The notes under the pieces are model-generated. The model worked only from the letters and a program-made list of their open reading frames with translations, did not search any database and was not told the origin of the DNA. A stretch of 25,132 bases of DNA from Dissophora ornata (Eukaryota > Mortierellomycota > Mortierellomycetes > Mortierellales > Mortierellaceae). Location: contig MU617056.1 of the NCBI GenBank assembly GCA_025201705.1, positions 1 through 25,132 of the forward strand, given 5' to 3'. Made by a program: the position numbers and the translations under genes. Below, piece after piece: positions 7,298 through 15,513 of the stretch; within the stretch, counting starts at the first letter, position 1; each line of letters opens with the position of its first letter.

Positions 7298-9918
7298 ATG
7301 TCTTTCCGTGCCCTGGCATCAGCCTCTCGACCCTTCCTCCTCAACTCCCTCAAGACCACTCTCAAGCCTCGCCAGCCAAAGGTATTGCTTATTGCCATTC
7401 TCATGCTCCAGATCAAGATCAGGAAACAGATCAACCTGATGTTCATTGTGTGTACTCATCCAAGCACCATTGCAGATCGTCTCAAACATGCTCTACAGAA
7501 ATTACACCAGCGCTGCCGCTCCCTCTGGTCTGGGTCAACCTGACATGACCAAGGGCCCCCTCTACCGCTACGATACTGCTCTCCCCAAACTCCCCGTCCC
7601 AGCTCTCGCTGAGACCTGTGCCCGCTACCTCAAGTCCGTCCGCCCTCTTCTGAACGACAAGGAGTTTGCCGAAACCACTGCCGCTGTTCAAGAGTTCCAA
7701 AAGCCCGGCGGCGTCGGCGAGGAGCTTCAGAAGCGCTTGCTCGCCAAGGCCAATGACCCAAAAACAGTCAATTGGTTGGAGGACTGGTGGAATGATCTTG
7801 CCTACTTTGGATACCGGGATCCCGTTGTCATCTATGTCTCCTACTTTTACGCCTACAAGGACGACAGTCTTCGCAAAAAGCCCACCCAGCGCGCTGCTGC
7901 CATCATTCAAGCTGCAATGGACTTCCGCAGACAGGTTGTTGACGAGTCCCTCCTCCCTGAGATGGTTAAGAAGAGTCCATTGGACTCCTCGACCTACAAG
8001 TACATGTTCAATGCCTGCAGATACCCCGCCAAGCCCAGCGACTTTGAGCTGGCATTCGACCCTTCCAAGAACAACCATGTGGCCGTTGTCCGTCACAACC
8101 AATTCTTTGTCTTTGATCTGATCAAGGATGGCAAGATGCTTAGCACTGCCGATATTGAGGCTCAGTTGGATGCCATTGTTAAGGCGGCTGGTGATCGCAA
8201 GGACCCCGCCATTGGTGCCTTGACCTCGGACAACCGTGATATCTGGACTGAGGTATGTGTGATCGGTCCTGTGTCCTCATCTGCATTACTGTGAAGCGGC
8301 AAAAGCGGAAGCGATCTGATTTTCACAGAGGGGCGGAGCGACGACAATTACAAAGAGAGCAACCTCAAAGGTTACGGTATCCGACTCTTTTTTATATATA
8401 TCAGAACGACAACTGCGGACCAGAGACCGTCGTCTAATTTGACCAGGGTCATTGAGATCAATGATGACACTTCAATCTATACGTTTCTGTGTATTCAGAG
8501 GAGCAGGGATCGACCTGATTCATTTAAAGTTTGAGTTATTCCCATTTATTGATTTCGCTCTGTCGGGGAGGCCGTTGTTTGGCGATCAGCCCTCGGATCC
8601 GTCCAGGACGTGACTTACCAACCGCTTCTTACGATCAGCCCAACAAAACCGTCTTTCTTTTAGGCTGAAACTATTTATCCTTCTTCGCGCCACTAACATG
8701 ATCGACTTGCTTGCCTAATGCTCTTTCCTCCGCTAGGCTCGCAAGACTCTCATCAACGCTGGCTCCCAGAACGAGGAGCTCCTTCGTAAGATCGAGTCCT
8801 CGGTCTTCTTGCTCTGTTTGGATGACTCAAGCCCTGTCACCCGTGATGAGGTGTCGCGCGCTTGCTGGCACGGAGATGGCCGCAACCGCTTCTTTGACAA
8901 GGCTCTTCAATTCATTGTCTTTGAGAACGGCAAGGCAGGTTTCATGGGCGAGGTAAGAAACAGAGCTGTCCTTGCTTGCTGCATATGACTTGGTTTGCGC
9001 TTTCCAAGTACAGAAACATACTAACTTTGACATCAACGGATATGTTGTAAATAGCACTCCACCATGGACGGTACCCCTACCTGCCGCTTGAACGATTACG
9101 TTTGCACCGCCTTGGCGCAGAACAAGATTGATCATGGCGCCGCCACTGTCTCCTCTAACTTGGAAACCCCTCAGAAGCTCAGCTTTGCATTCAACACTGC
9201 CGTTCACAAGGCGATCGAGACCTCGGAGAATAACTTCGAGGACCTGATTGGCAAGCATGGTCTTTACGTGCAGAAGTATGAGGGATATGGCAAGGGCTTG
9301 ATCAAAAAGTTCAAGTGCTCCCCCGATGCCTACGTCCAGATGATCATCCAGCTCGCTTACTTCAAGATGCACGGAGTCTCCCGTCCCACTTACGAGTCTG
9401 CTCAGGTCCGCAAGTTCCAGCACGGCCGTACCGAGACTTGTCGTACCGTCAGCACTGAGTCTGTTGCCTGGGTCAAGGCCATGGAGGACCCCAATGTCTC
9501 TGCTGCCGAGAAGACTGCTCTTTTCAAGAAGGCTCTTGATTCCCATGTCAGCTACATGGCCAACGCTGTTGAGGGAAGGGGAGTCGATCGCCACTTGCTT
9601 GGTCTCCGTCTCTCGCTCAAGCCGCATGAGAGCAAGCCTGAGGTGTTCACACAGGAGATTCTCAGCCGCTCTAGCCATTGGAATTTGTCGACCTCCCAGC
9701 TGTCAGGCGAGTACTTTGATGGATACGGATGGGGTGAGGTCGTCCCTGATGGTTACGGAATTGCCTACATGGTCAACGAGAACAACTTGAGCTTCAACGT
9801 AGCTGCGCTCAACGTGATGCGCCCCGACCATATGTACCACTTCTTGAAGGAGTCTGCTACTGAGATGAAACAGCTCTTTGAACAGACCTTGCTCGAGGCT
9901 CCTAAGTCCAAGCTGTAA
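7298..9918 (+). CDS. Carnitine O-acetyltransferase, mitochondrial/peroxisomal
   Basis: Transfers acetyl groups between CoA and carnitine so that they can cross organelle membranes; needed for growth on fatty acids and acetate. Four exons: 7298-7381, 7476-8252, 8737-8952 and 9055-9918; introns of 94, 484 and 102 nt; protein 646 aa, typical of fungal CAT2-type enzymes. Choline/carnitine acyltransferase motifs include LPKLPVPALAETCARYLKS near the N-terminus, WLEDWWNDLAYF, and RPTYESAQVRKFQHGRTET. The catalytic His360 is the first codon of exon 4: exon 3 ends FMGE and exon 4 begins HSTMDGTP. The first 28 residues, MSFRALASASRPFLLNSL and on, are basic, Ser/Leu-rich and free of acidic residues, like a mitochondrial presequence. 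The last three residues are SKL, a classical PTS1. Internal Met33 and Met52 could start a peroxisomal form. AATAAA follows at 9956. Confidence 0.95.
8253..8736 (+). other. Long intron 2 of the carnitine acetyltransferase gene
   Basis: Donor GTATGT after GAG, acceptor CCGCTAG before GCTCGC, phase 0. At 484 nt it is about five times the length of the other two introns in this gene. No ORF or clear RNA gene is seen in it; a short sequence resembling a C/D snoRNA C box was examined and rejected. Confidence 0.7.
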
Positions 9919-9955
9919 ACCATAAAAAAAGGAAGCACACTCTGCTCAAGTAGAC

Positions 9956-9961
9956 AATAAA
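9956..9961 (+). terminator. Poly(A) signal of the carnitine acetyltransferase gene
   Basis: AATAAA lies 38 nt after the stop codon at 9916-9918. Confidence 0.6.
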
Positions 9962-10222
9962 TGTATGAATAGAACTTTACATCGTTCGTGAGTGTATGCA
10001 CTAGATGCTTGCAGTTTTCGAGGAGATTATCTTCTACGCCCACAATCGACTGCAAAAACTAACTTGGACGACTCTCCCCCCCACAAACTTTTATTTTGTT
10101 TTCTTTTCGGGATTGCCATTTCTAGAGGAAAGCTGTCGCGGCGGTGTGGAGGGGACCCAGAGCAGAAGAGAGCTGGCTGTGCGTCTGGAACTTGAAAGAT
10201 AAATTCTCTAGGGGGAAAAAAG

Positions 10223-10265
10223 CGCGGCGTAGGAGCTTTAAAAAAAGGCACGGTGTAGGAGCTTG
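10223..10265 (+). repeat. Imperfect 17-bp direct repeat upstream of urate oxidase
   Basis: Copies GCGCGGCGTAGGAGCTT (10223-10239) and GCACGGTGTAGGAGCTT (10249-10265) differ at two positions and start 26 bases apart, separated by an A-rich spacer. They may be paired binding sites or a chance duplication. Confidence 0.5.
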
Positions 10266-10708
10266 GGAGATCTGTTATTCCAGGAATGCGTGAGAATTGA
10301 CTCAATGGTTTCCACGTATTGTCTCAGATTGTTGCGACAACATTTTGTCACGTAGAAAAAGCCCCGGGATGGCCTGCAGCAGATTGTGGGTGGATCCCGG
10401 ATTCCCCGCCTTTCCACCATGGTGCCGTAGTGGCACATACAGCCAACACGAGGCCTTGTAAACAGTACAGTGGGCGAAATACATCGTAGGCGCTGTTTAC
10501 TCAAGACGCGCTGCTGTCAGGCAAATTTGTGGACCCAGTTTGACTACCCCGCATTCTCTGAGGCTCCGTCTTCCCCCTTCTCTTCCGGAAAACTTCCTGG
10601 CCTCCACATTTTCCCCTCCGGTGCCTACTCCACATTTTCGTTATTGCACGCTGCGTAAATGCAAATGCCACTGGTTGCTGGCTCCATGCTTCCGCTCCCT
10701 GGAAGCTT

Positions 10709-10714
10709 TATATA
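10709..10714 (+). promoter_or_regulatory. TATA box of urate oxidase
   Basis: TATATA lies about 105 nt before ATG 10816. The open frame reaches upstream past this box to 10540, so the box rules out the longer N-terminus and supports the start at 10816. Confidence 0.55.
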
Positions 10715-10815
10715 CTTTCGCTTTTCATATCGGGTCGTTCTCTCTTCTTTCTTCTTGCAAGCAATACCCACCACACCAGCACACCTCTCTCGAGTCAAAA
10801 ACATCCCATCCAAAA

Positions 10816-11766
10816 ATGGCCAATCCCTCCGTTAACGTCTACCTCGACAAGCAAGAGTATGGAAAGGACAAGGTCCGTCTCCTCAAGGTTCACCGCGACA
10901 GCAAAGACCACCGTATCGACGACTTGACGATCCGCTGTTTGCTCTCTGGCGCGTCTTTCACAACGTCCTACACCGAGGCCTCAAACAAGGCCGTGGTTGC
11001 CACGGACTCTGTTAAGAACACGTGCTATGTCCTCGCCAAGTCCTCCAAGGTGGTTGATACTCTCGAACTCTTTGCCGCCGAGCTCGCCAACCATTTTTTG
11101 AACACCTATGCTTGGATCGAAGGTGCCCATGTCACCATCATCCGTCACCGCTGGGCTCGTATGAACATCGACAGCAAGCCCCACACCCACTCGTTCTGGC
11201 GTGATGGCGATGAAACCCGTCAGACTGAGATTCTTATCAAGCGTGGCGCAAACGGCCGTCGCACTGTCGATCTTAAGTCTGCAATTGCTGGTTTATTGGT
11301 CCTTAAAACTACTGGTTCTTCGTTCGAGGATTTTGTCAGGGACGAATACACAACATTGATTGAAGCCAAGGACCGCATTTTGTCGACCTGTGTTGATGCC
11401 AACTGGGAGTTCAACATCCCTTCAGTCTCGACCGAGAACCTGCTGTCCAGTATGGGTCAGATCCCCTTCAACAAGATCTATGACTCTGTCCGCGATGTAA
11501 CCTGTAAGACGTTTGCAGAGGACGAGTCCGCATCAGTCCAGGCGACGCTCTACAAGATGGCTGCTCAGTCGATCCAAAACTGGATGTGGTTGGATCGTGT
11601 CTCATACGCGTTGCCTAACCGCCACTTTTTTGCGGTTGATTTGAGCTATTTCAGAGGAACAAAGAACTTGGCAGAGCATGCGGATGTGTACCAGCCTCTT
11701 TCAGACCCCTCTGGTTTGATCACTGCCACTGTCGCTCGTGCCCCCAGAACATCTGCTCGCCTTTGA
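10816..11766 (+). CDS. Urate oxidase (uricase)
   Basis: Oxidises uric acid to 5-hydroxyisourate with O2, without cofactor, in peroxisomal purine degradation. Intronless, 316 aa, close to the usual fungal length. Motifs match the fungal enzyme family: YGKDKVRLLKVHR with the active-site Lys17, VATDSVKNTCYVLAK with Thr63-Asp64, HRWARMNIDSKPHTHSF, FVRDEYTTL with Arg175, FAEDESASVQATLYKMA with Gln242, and LPNRHFFAVDLSYF with Asn268 and His270. All residues expected at the urate site are therefore present. The C-terminus is ARL, which fits the relaxed PTS1 pattern [SAC]-[KRH]-[LM]. The Kozak context AAAAATGG is good. AATAAA lies at 11819-11824, and the gene is convergent with the COQ11-like gene 165 bases away. 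Confidence 0.96.
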   Translation: MANPSVNVYLDKQEYGKDKVRLLKVHRDSKDHRIDDLTIRCLLSGASFTTSYTEASNKAVVATDSVKNTCYVLAKSSKVVDTLELFAAELANHFLNTYAWIEGAHVTIIRHRWARMNIDSKPHTHSFWRDGDETRQTEILIKRGANGRRTVDLKSAIAGLLVLKTTGSSFEDFVRDEYTTLIEAKDRILSTCVDANWEFNIPSVSTENLLSSMGQIPFNKIYDSVRDVTCKTFAEDESASVQATLYKMAAQSIQNWMWLDRVSYALPNRHFFAVDLSYFRGTKNLAEHADVYQPLSDPSGLITATVARAPRTSARL

Positions 11767-11818
11767 AAGAACGAGACTTGAACCCCATATTATTTTGAAA
11801 GCGCTAAACTTCATGGCC

Positions 11819-11824
11819 AATAAA
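11819..11824 (+). terminator. Poly(A) signal of urate oxidase
   Basis: AATAAA, 53 nt after the stop codon. The 3' ends of this gene and the convergent SDR gene (stop at 11932) are likely to lie close together or overlap. Confidence 0.55.
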
Positions 11825-11931
11825 CATGATAAATGTACAGGTTTGCTCTTGACTGGATAAAATTACTATCCATATTTATGCATGCATAAATGAACTATGT
11901 TACCATGGCACCATAATAGAAATAGCAATAT

Positions 11932-13244
11932 CTACTCCTGTTTGTGTTCTTTCTTCTCGTCCACAAGCTCTTGCTTTTTCTTATTCGCACCTACAGTCTT
12001 ACTGTCCGGGTTGTGTGCCAACTCATCAATGCCATCCACATCCACGATTCCTTTAATATCCGGGTTTTCAATCGCGTTCATAATCGCCCTCGCCAATACG
12101 TCCATGCCTACTGGGGGTGTCGATGCCGCCTGAGCAAATGGAATGGTACCCTTCAATGAGTTGCCCAGAATCGCGCTCGAGACCTTGAGCAATCCTGCCA
12201 GAGGAAGTGTAATGGGTCGCTCAGGAGTAGACAAGAAGCCTGGACGGAAGATGATGGGTCGGAATCCTGTAGTGTTAGTCAAAAGAGCATGCTCGGCCTC
12301 ACGCTTGGTGGTGATGTAGCGGTTAGGAACCATTGGTGGTGGAAATGCTGCAGAAATGTAAACAAACGTGTCGACGCCTTCCTTCCCTGCCTCATTGGCA
12401 ACGGTGATTGCTGTGCGAAACAAAAAATGAGAGCACCACGTTAACATGTGCGACTAATCGGGCTATACCGATGAGTTATACGTCGCAAAAACACCGTATC
12501 ATACCAGTGTCACGATTGATTCGCTCGTATGTCAGGCCAGACTTTGGTTTCTTCCCAGTATCGAGCGGGTTAGACCCACGAATAGCAGATTGGATATTCT
12601 TGGTGAGGTCTTCGAAAGACTGGCTGTGAAGAACCTCCTTGTAGTTATCCTCGAGCAGAATACCGACTGTGTGGACCACAGCATTGGTGCCGACAATAGC
12701 CTCTTTGTATGAGCTAGGATCCAGCGAGTCGCCCTGAGCCCAATTGACCTGGCGAAAAATAGTTGCAGTAGTTCGATCAGTCAGCCTTTCGACATATCTC
12801 TAAGGCTGGCTGCACACTGCTACGCGATCAACCGAAGGCGCAAAACACGTGGTCTTTATCATCTTTACCTTCTGAGTCCATCCCTGAGGTGCTACAAAGT
12901 CACTCATGTTGGTTTCAGTCATCGTGGGCTTTCCACGTCGGCTGAACACAGGGAGACAAGTTGAGAAAGAAAATCAGCAATCGAGAACTTTGTGTCTCAC
13001 AGCTTTCCTTTGGTAGCTCAAGTACCTCAAACTGGTGACGTCCCAGCCTCTTGCAACAGCGACCTTGCAGACCTGGAATCCTACGAATTGTAAAAATCAG
13101 GACGATACTATGGGTGAGCGAAAGCGTGATTCCAATGACGAGATATAGTTTTATTTATTTTTCTCTGTTCTCCGTACCGACACCGCCCGTTCCGCCCACT
13201 ACAAGTAGTTTCTTGGCCAAAGCTTGAAATGAAGGAGACACCAT
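11932..13244 (-). CDS. COQ11/NDUFA9-like atypical short-chain dehydrogenase
   Basis: Mitochondrial-type NAD(P)-binding Rossmann protein of the atypical SDR group that includes yeast Coq11 (coenzyme Q synthome) and NDUFA9 (complex I). Five exons: 13244-13178, 13080-13026, 12941-12869, 12748-12505 and 12410-11932; 305 aa. Splices keep frame and rebuild motifs. Exon 1 gives VVGGTGGVG (residues 15-23), the dinucleotide loop, which continues as FQVCKVAVARGWDVTSLSRR. NWAQGDSLDPSSYKEAI then AVVHTVGILLEDNYK match the Coq11-like order of motifs. VYISAAFPPP and Y178-ITT-K182 give the SDR YxxxK pair. It ends in a Lys/Glu-rich tail. The assignment to COQ11 over other NDUFA9-like proteins is inference from the VHTVG..LLE..NYK pattern. 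Divergent from MAF1. Confidence 0.82.
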
Positions 13245-13933
13245 AGTTGATGAAAAGCTGTGTTCAGATTGATTGATGTGATTTGTGTGATTTGAAAGAC
13301 AAAGAGATTAAAAAAGAGATGATCGGATGGGTAATATGCAGACGCACACTTGTGCACCCGTAAACAAGTTCTATTGCGGAGTGCATCGTGTAATGCTCAC
13401 TGTACTCACCTCACCTGGTGACTGCTAAATGTAAGAACTTGCTGCCTCCGGCGCGTAAACGCGTTTTCAAGAAGCTGTGCATTTGGCGTTCCCAGGGTGT
13501 ATCTTTGTTGACATCACCGGTACTTGACACCCATTATTCGCCGGACATGCCCCAGACGCACAACTGAACACCTAGACATCTGATTCAGCGTTGCAATGCG
13601 TCAAGAATTAGTATGCGTCATTTTTTTTTTTATGGCAGATACGCTTTTGGTGGCGCACATTTTTTCCAAAAAAGATCTGCTTGAAACCTTGCCAGTCGCG
13701 TCATACAGTCATATGGCTCCTTTTTTGCATCTCATGCAAACTCCTCCTTGCACATCGACAGCCACCATCACCATTCCCGGACAGACCCACAAGACGACAA
13801 GTAGACTTCGTTTCTCTTGAGTAATAAGCAACTCTGCGCACTCAACTTAAGGCTCAGCCCAAACTTTCACTACCCTCCACTTTCTCACGCCCTACCAAAC
13901 TGGAGCCACAAATAGAATACATTCTGTTCGAGT
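13245..13933. promoter_or_regulatory. Shared divergent promoter of the COQ11-like gene and MAF1
   Basis: About 690 bases lie between two diverging ATGs. It contains poly-T/A runs near 13620 and a C/A-rich stretch (13740-13900) typical of a fungal leader. No TATA box is obvious, and no ORF here looks coding; the one at 13596-13820 has no supporting signal. Confidence 0.45.
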
Positions 13934-15238
13934 ATGAAGTTCCTCGAGTATCCGGGCATGGATGCCATCAACAGTGCCCTCAACTTTGATACGCCAGAGT
14001 GTAAAGTACACGGTCGTGTCGAGCCTTACTCATGTAAGATTCATTGAATGAGGAAGAGACGTCAATGAGGATGGAATGGAAGCAAGGAAACCTTGCTGAG
14101 CAGCAAGACAAAAAAAAAGTCGTCGAGTGCATTTTCTGGTCAATGGTTTTCAATACACCCATTTATGTCCCACTGGTACATGAATTTGAATACTGTCGAA
14201 TCAGCTCAGCCTTTTTAACGATCCACTTTCGTACGCCTGACCTGGCGTGTGTCGAATGTGTGCTCCGAATTCATCAGGCAAAGCGGCAGGCGCAGACAAG
14301 AAACTTTATAAGCAATTGGAGAGTAAATATGATCCCTCATCTCAGACGATGATGAGCCCCCCTGACGACGATGGCTTCAACATCCGCAACATTATCTCGC
14401 CATTTGGACCCATGGATCAGCCTGCCTCACGAAAGACGTTGTTCTATCTGATCGGCACATTGAATGCCTCTTTCCCAGACTACGACTTTTCGTAAGTAGC
14501 TGCCGATCTGTTCATTTCGTTCTCTCCTTCTGCTTCACGATAATACCCAAACTCGTGTACGGTATTAAATCGAATCCTTGATCGCTATTACAAATAGGGA
14601 TGTAAAACCGGAGCAATTTCGAAAGGAACCATCGGTGCCGATTGTTGTCAACTCGATCAATTCGACGTTATTCAATCATGGGAATGAACGCGCTGTGAAA
14701 GAACTGGGACTTTGGGACTCAGTCGATCAGCTGATCGATCTCGAGGACTCGGACGTGTACTCATATAACCCGGACATTGATTCCGATCCCAATGACGAAG
14801 AAGACGGCGGAACTTTGTGAGTCGAATGTCGCGATTTCCTTATTTTCTTATTCTATTTTCAGCATGAGGAGTGAAACTGACAGATATGGCATTGTTTTCT
14901 TTATTTGGGAATGCAGATGGTCGTTCAACTACTTTTTCTACAACAAGAAGCTGAAACGGATAATTTATTTCACAATGCGCGGTGTCAGTATTGGAGTGAC
15001 GACAGAGGACGATATCAATGAGGAGGACGATAATTTTTCGAACACGGATGACGAAGAAAATCAAGGATTTGTACCTCGGCGGAAACGGTATGCTATGTTG
15101 CGAGGATAAATGGACGTTCGTTTTTGGCTATATGGCATGCACAATCTTGTATGCGATTTTTTCTCATATTTTTATTTGACGAGCGATTTTAGAGACGACG
15201 ACGACGACTTCATGACTGGAGACATGGATATGCAGTAA
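13934..15238 (+). CDS. MAF1: MAF1, repressor of RNA polymerase III transcription
   Basis: Conserved repressor that binds RNA polymerase III and shuts down tRNA and 5S transcription on nutrient stress, under TORC1 and kinase control. Five exons: 13934-14033, 14278-14491, 14598-14816, 14917-15087 and 15193-15238; 249 aa. The N-terminus [20 protein letters not shown] with [15 protein letters not shown] is the MAF1 A-box. The splice TCA T + GC AAA yields [17 protein letters not shown]. The second conserved block includes [27 protein letters not shown], and [16 protein letters not shown], where LW is made by joining TT with A TGG. A 5-Asp acidic C-terminus, [14 protein letters not shown], is encoded by a 46-nt last exon. 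The linker between the A- and B-boxes is short. AATAAA lies at 15406-15411. Confidence 0.95.
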
Positions 15239-15405
15239 AAAAAGAAAACAGATCAGACCTGCCTAAGGCTCAGGCTTGCATTTTCGTCCGCTCTATCAGA
15301 ACAACCGCATATGGGAGTACTGCCCAAGAGGCAATGGTATCAACAGAAAGAGCTATCCAGCACTTGCCCAAGCGATTCCCATTTCCGACTTATACAATCA
15401 TGACT

Positions 15406-15411
15406 AATAAA
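15406..15411 (+). terminator. Poly(A) signal of MAF1
   Basis: AATAAA lies 168 nt after the MAF1 stop and about 100 nt short of the convergent arrestin stop (15514). Confidence 0.45.
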
Positions 15412-15513
15412 GCACCGTTATTATTTACAGACACAGAAGTCAGCTGCTTGAAGTGTCACGACATCAGAGATGTGCTTGCTATCATACATAAACATACGGG
15501 AGTTCTTTTGCTT

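Larger units (their letters stand above)
9962..10815 (+). promoter_or_regulatory. Intergenic region and urate oxidase promoter
   Basis: No gene seen in about 850 bases. GATAA-type sites occur at about 10025 (reverse) and 10198; GATA factors control nitrogen catabolism genes in fungi, but such short sites are common by chance. A TATATA box lies at 10709-10714, followed by a pyrimidine-rich leader to ATG 10816. A near-identical 17-base direct repeat is at 10223-10239 and 10249-10265. Confidence 0.5.

Noticed and set aside
7482..8102. 206-aa minus-strand ORF
   Set aside because: It is the mirror of exon 2 of the carnitine acetyltransferase gene, whose motifs are clear on the plus strand.
8462..8520. 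C/D-box snoRNA inside intron 2 of the carnitine acetyltransferase gene (ATGATGA ... CTGA)
   Set aside because: The bases flanking the C and D boxes do not pair into a terminal stem, and no rRNA-matching guide could be confirmed by eye.
10540..10815. N-terminal extension of urate oxidase by 92 codons
   Set aside because: It lies upstream of and across the TATA box at 10709; the homologous protein begins at 10816.
13596..13820. 74-aa plus-strand ORF upstream of MAF1
   Set aside because: It crosses a poly-T run and the MAF1 leader, and has no motif, intron or promoter support.
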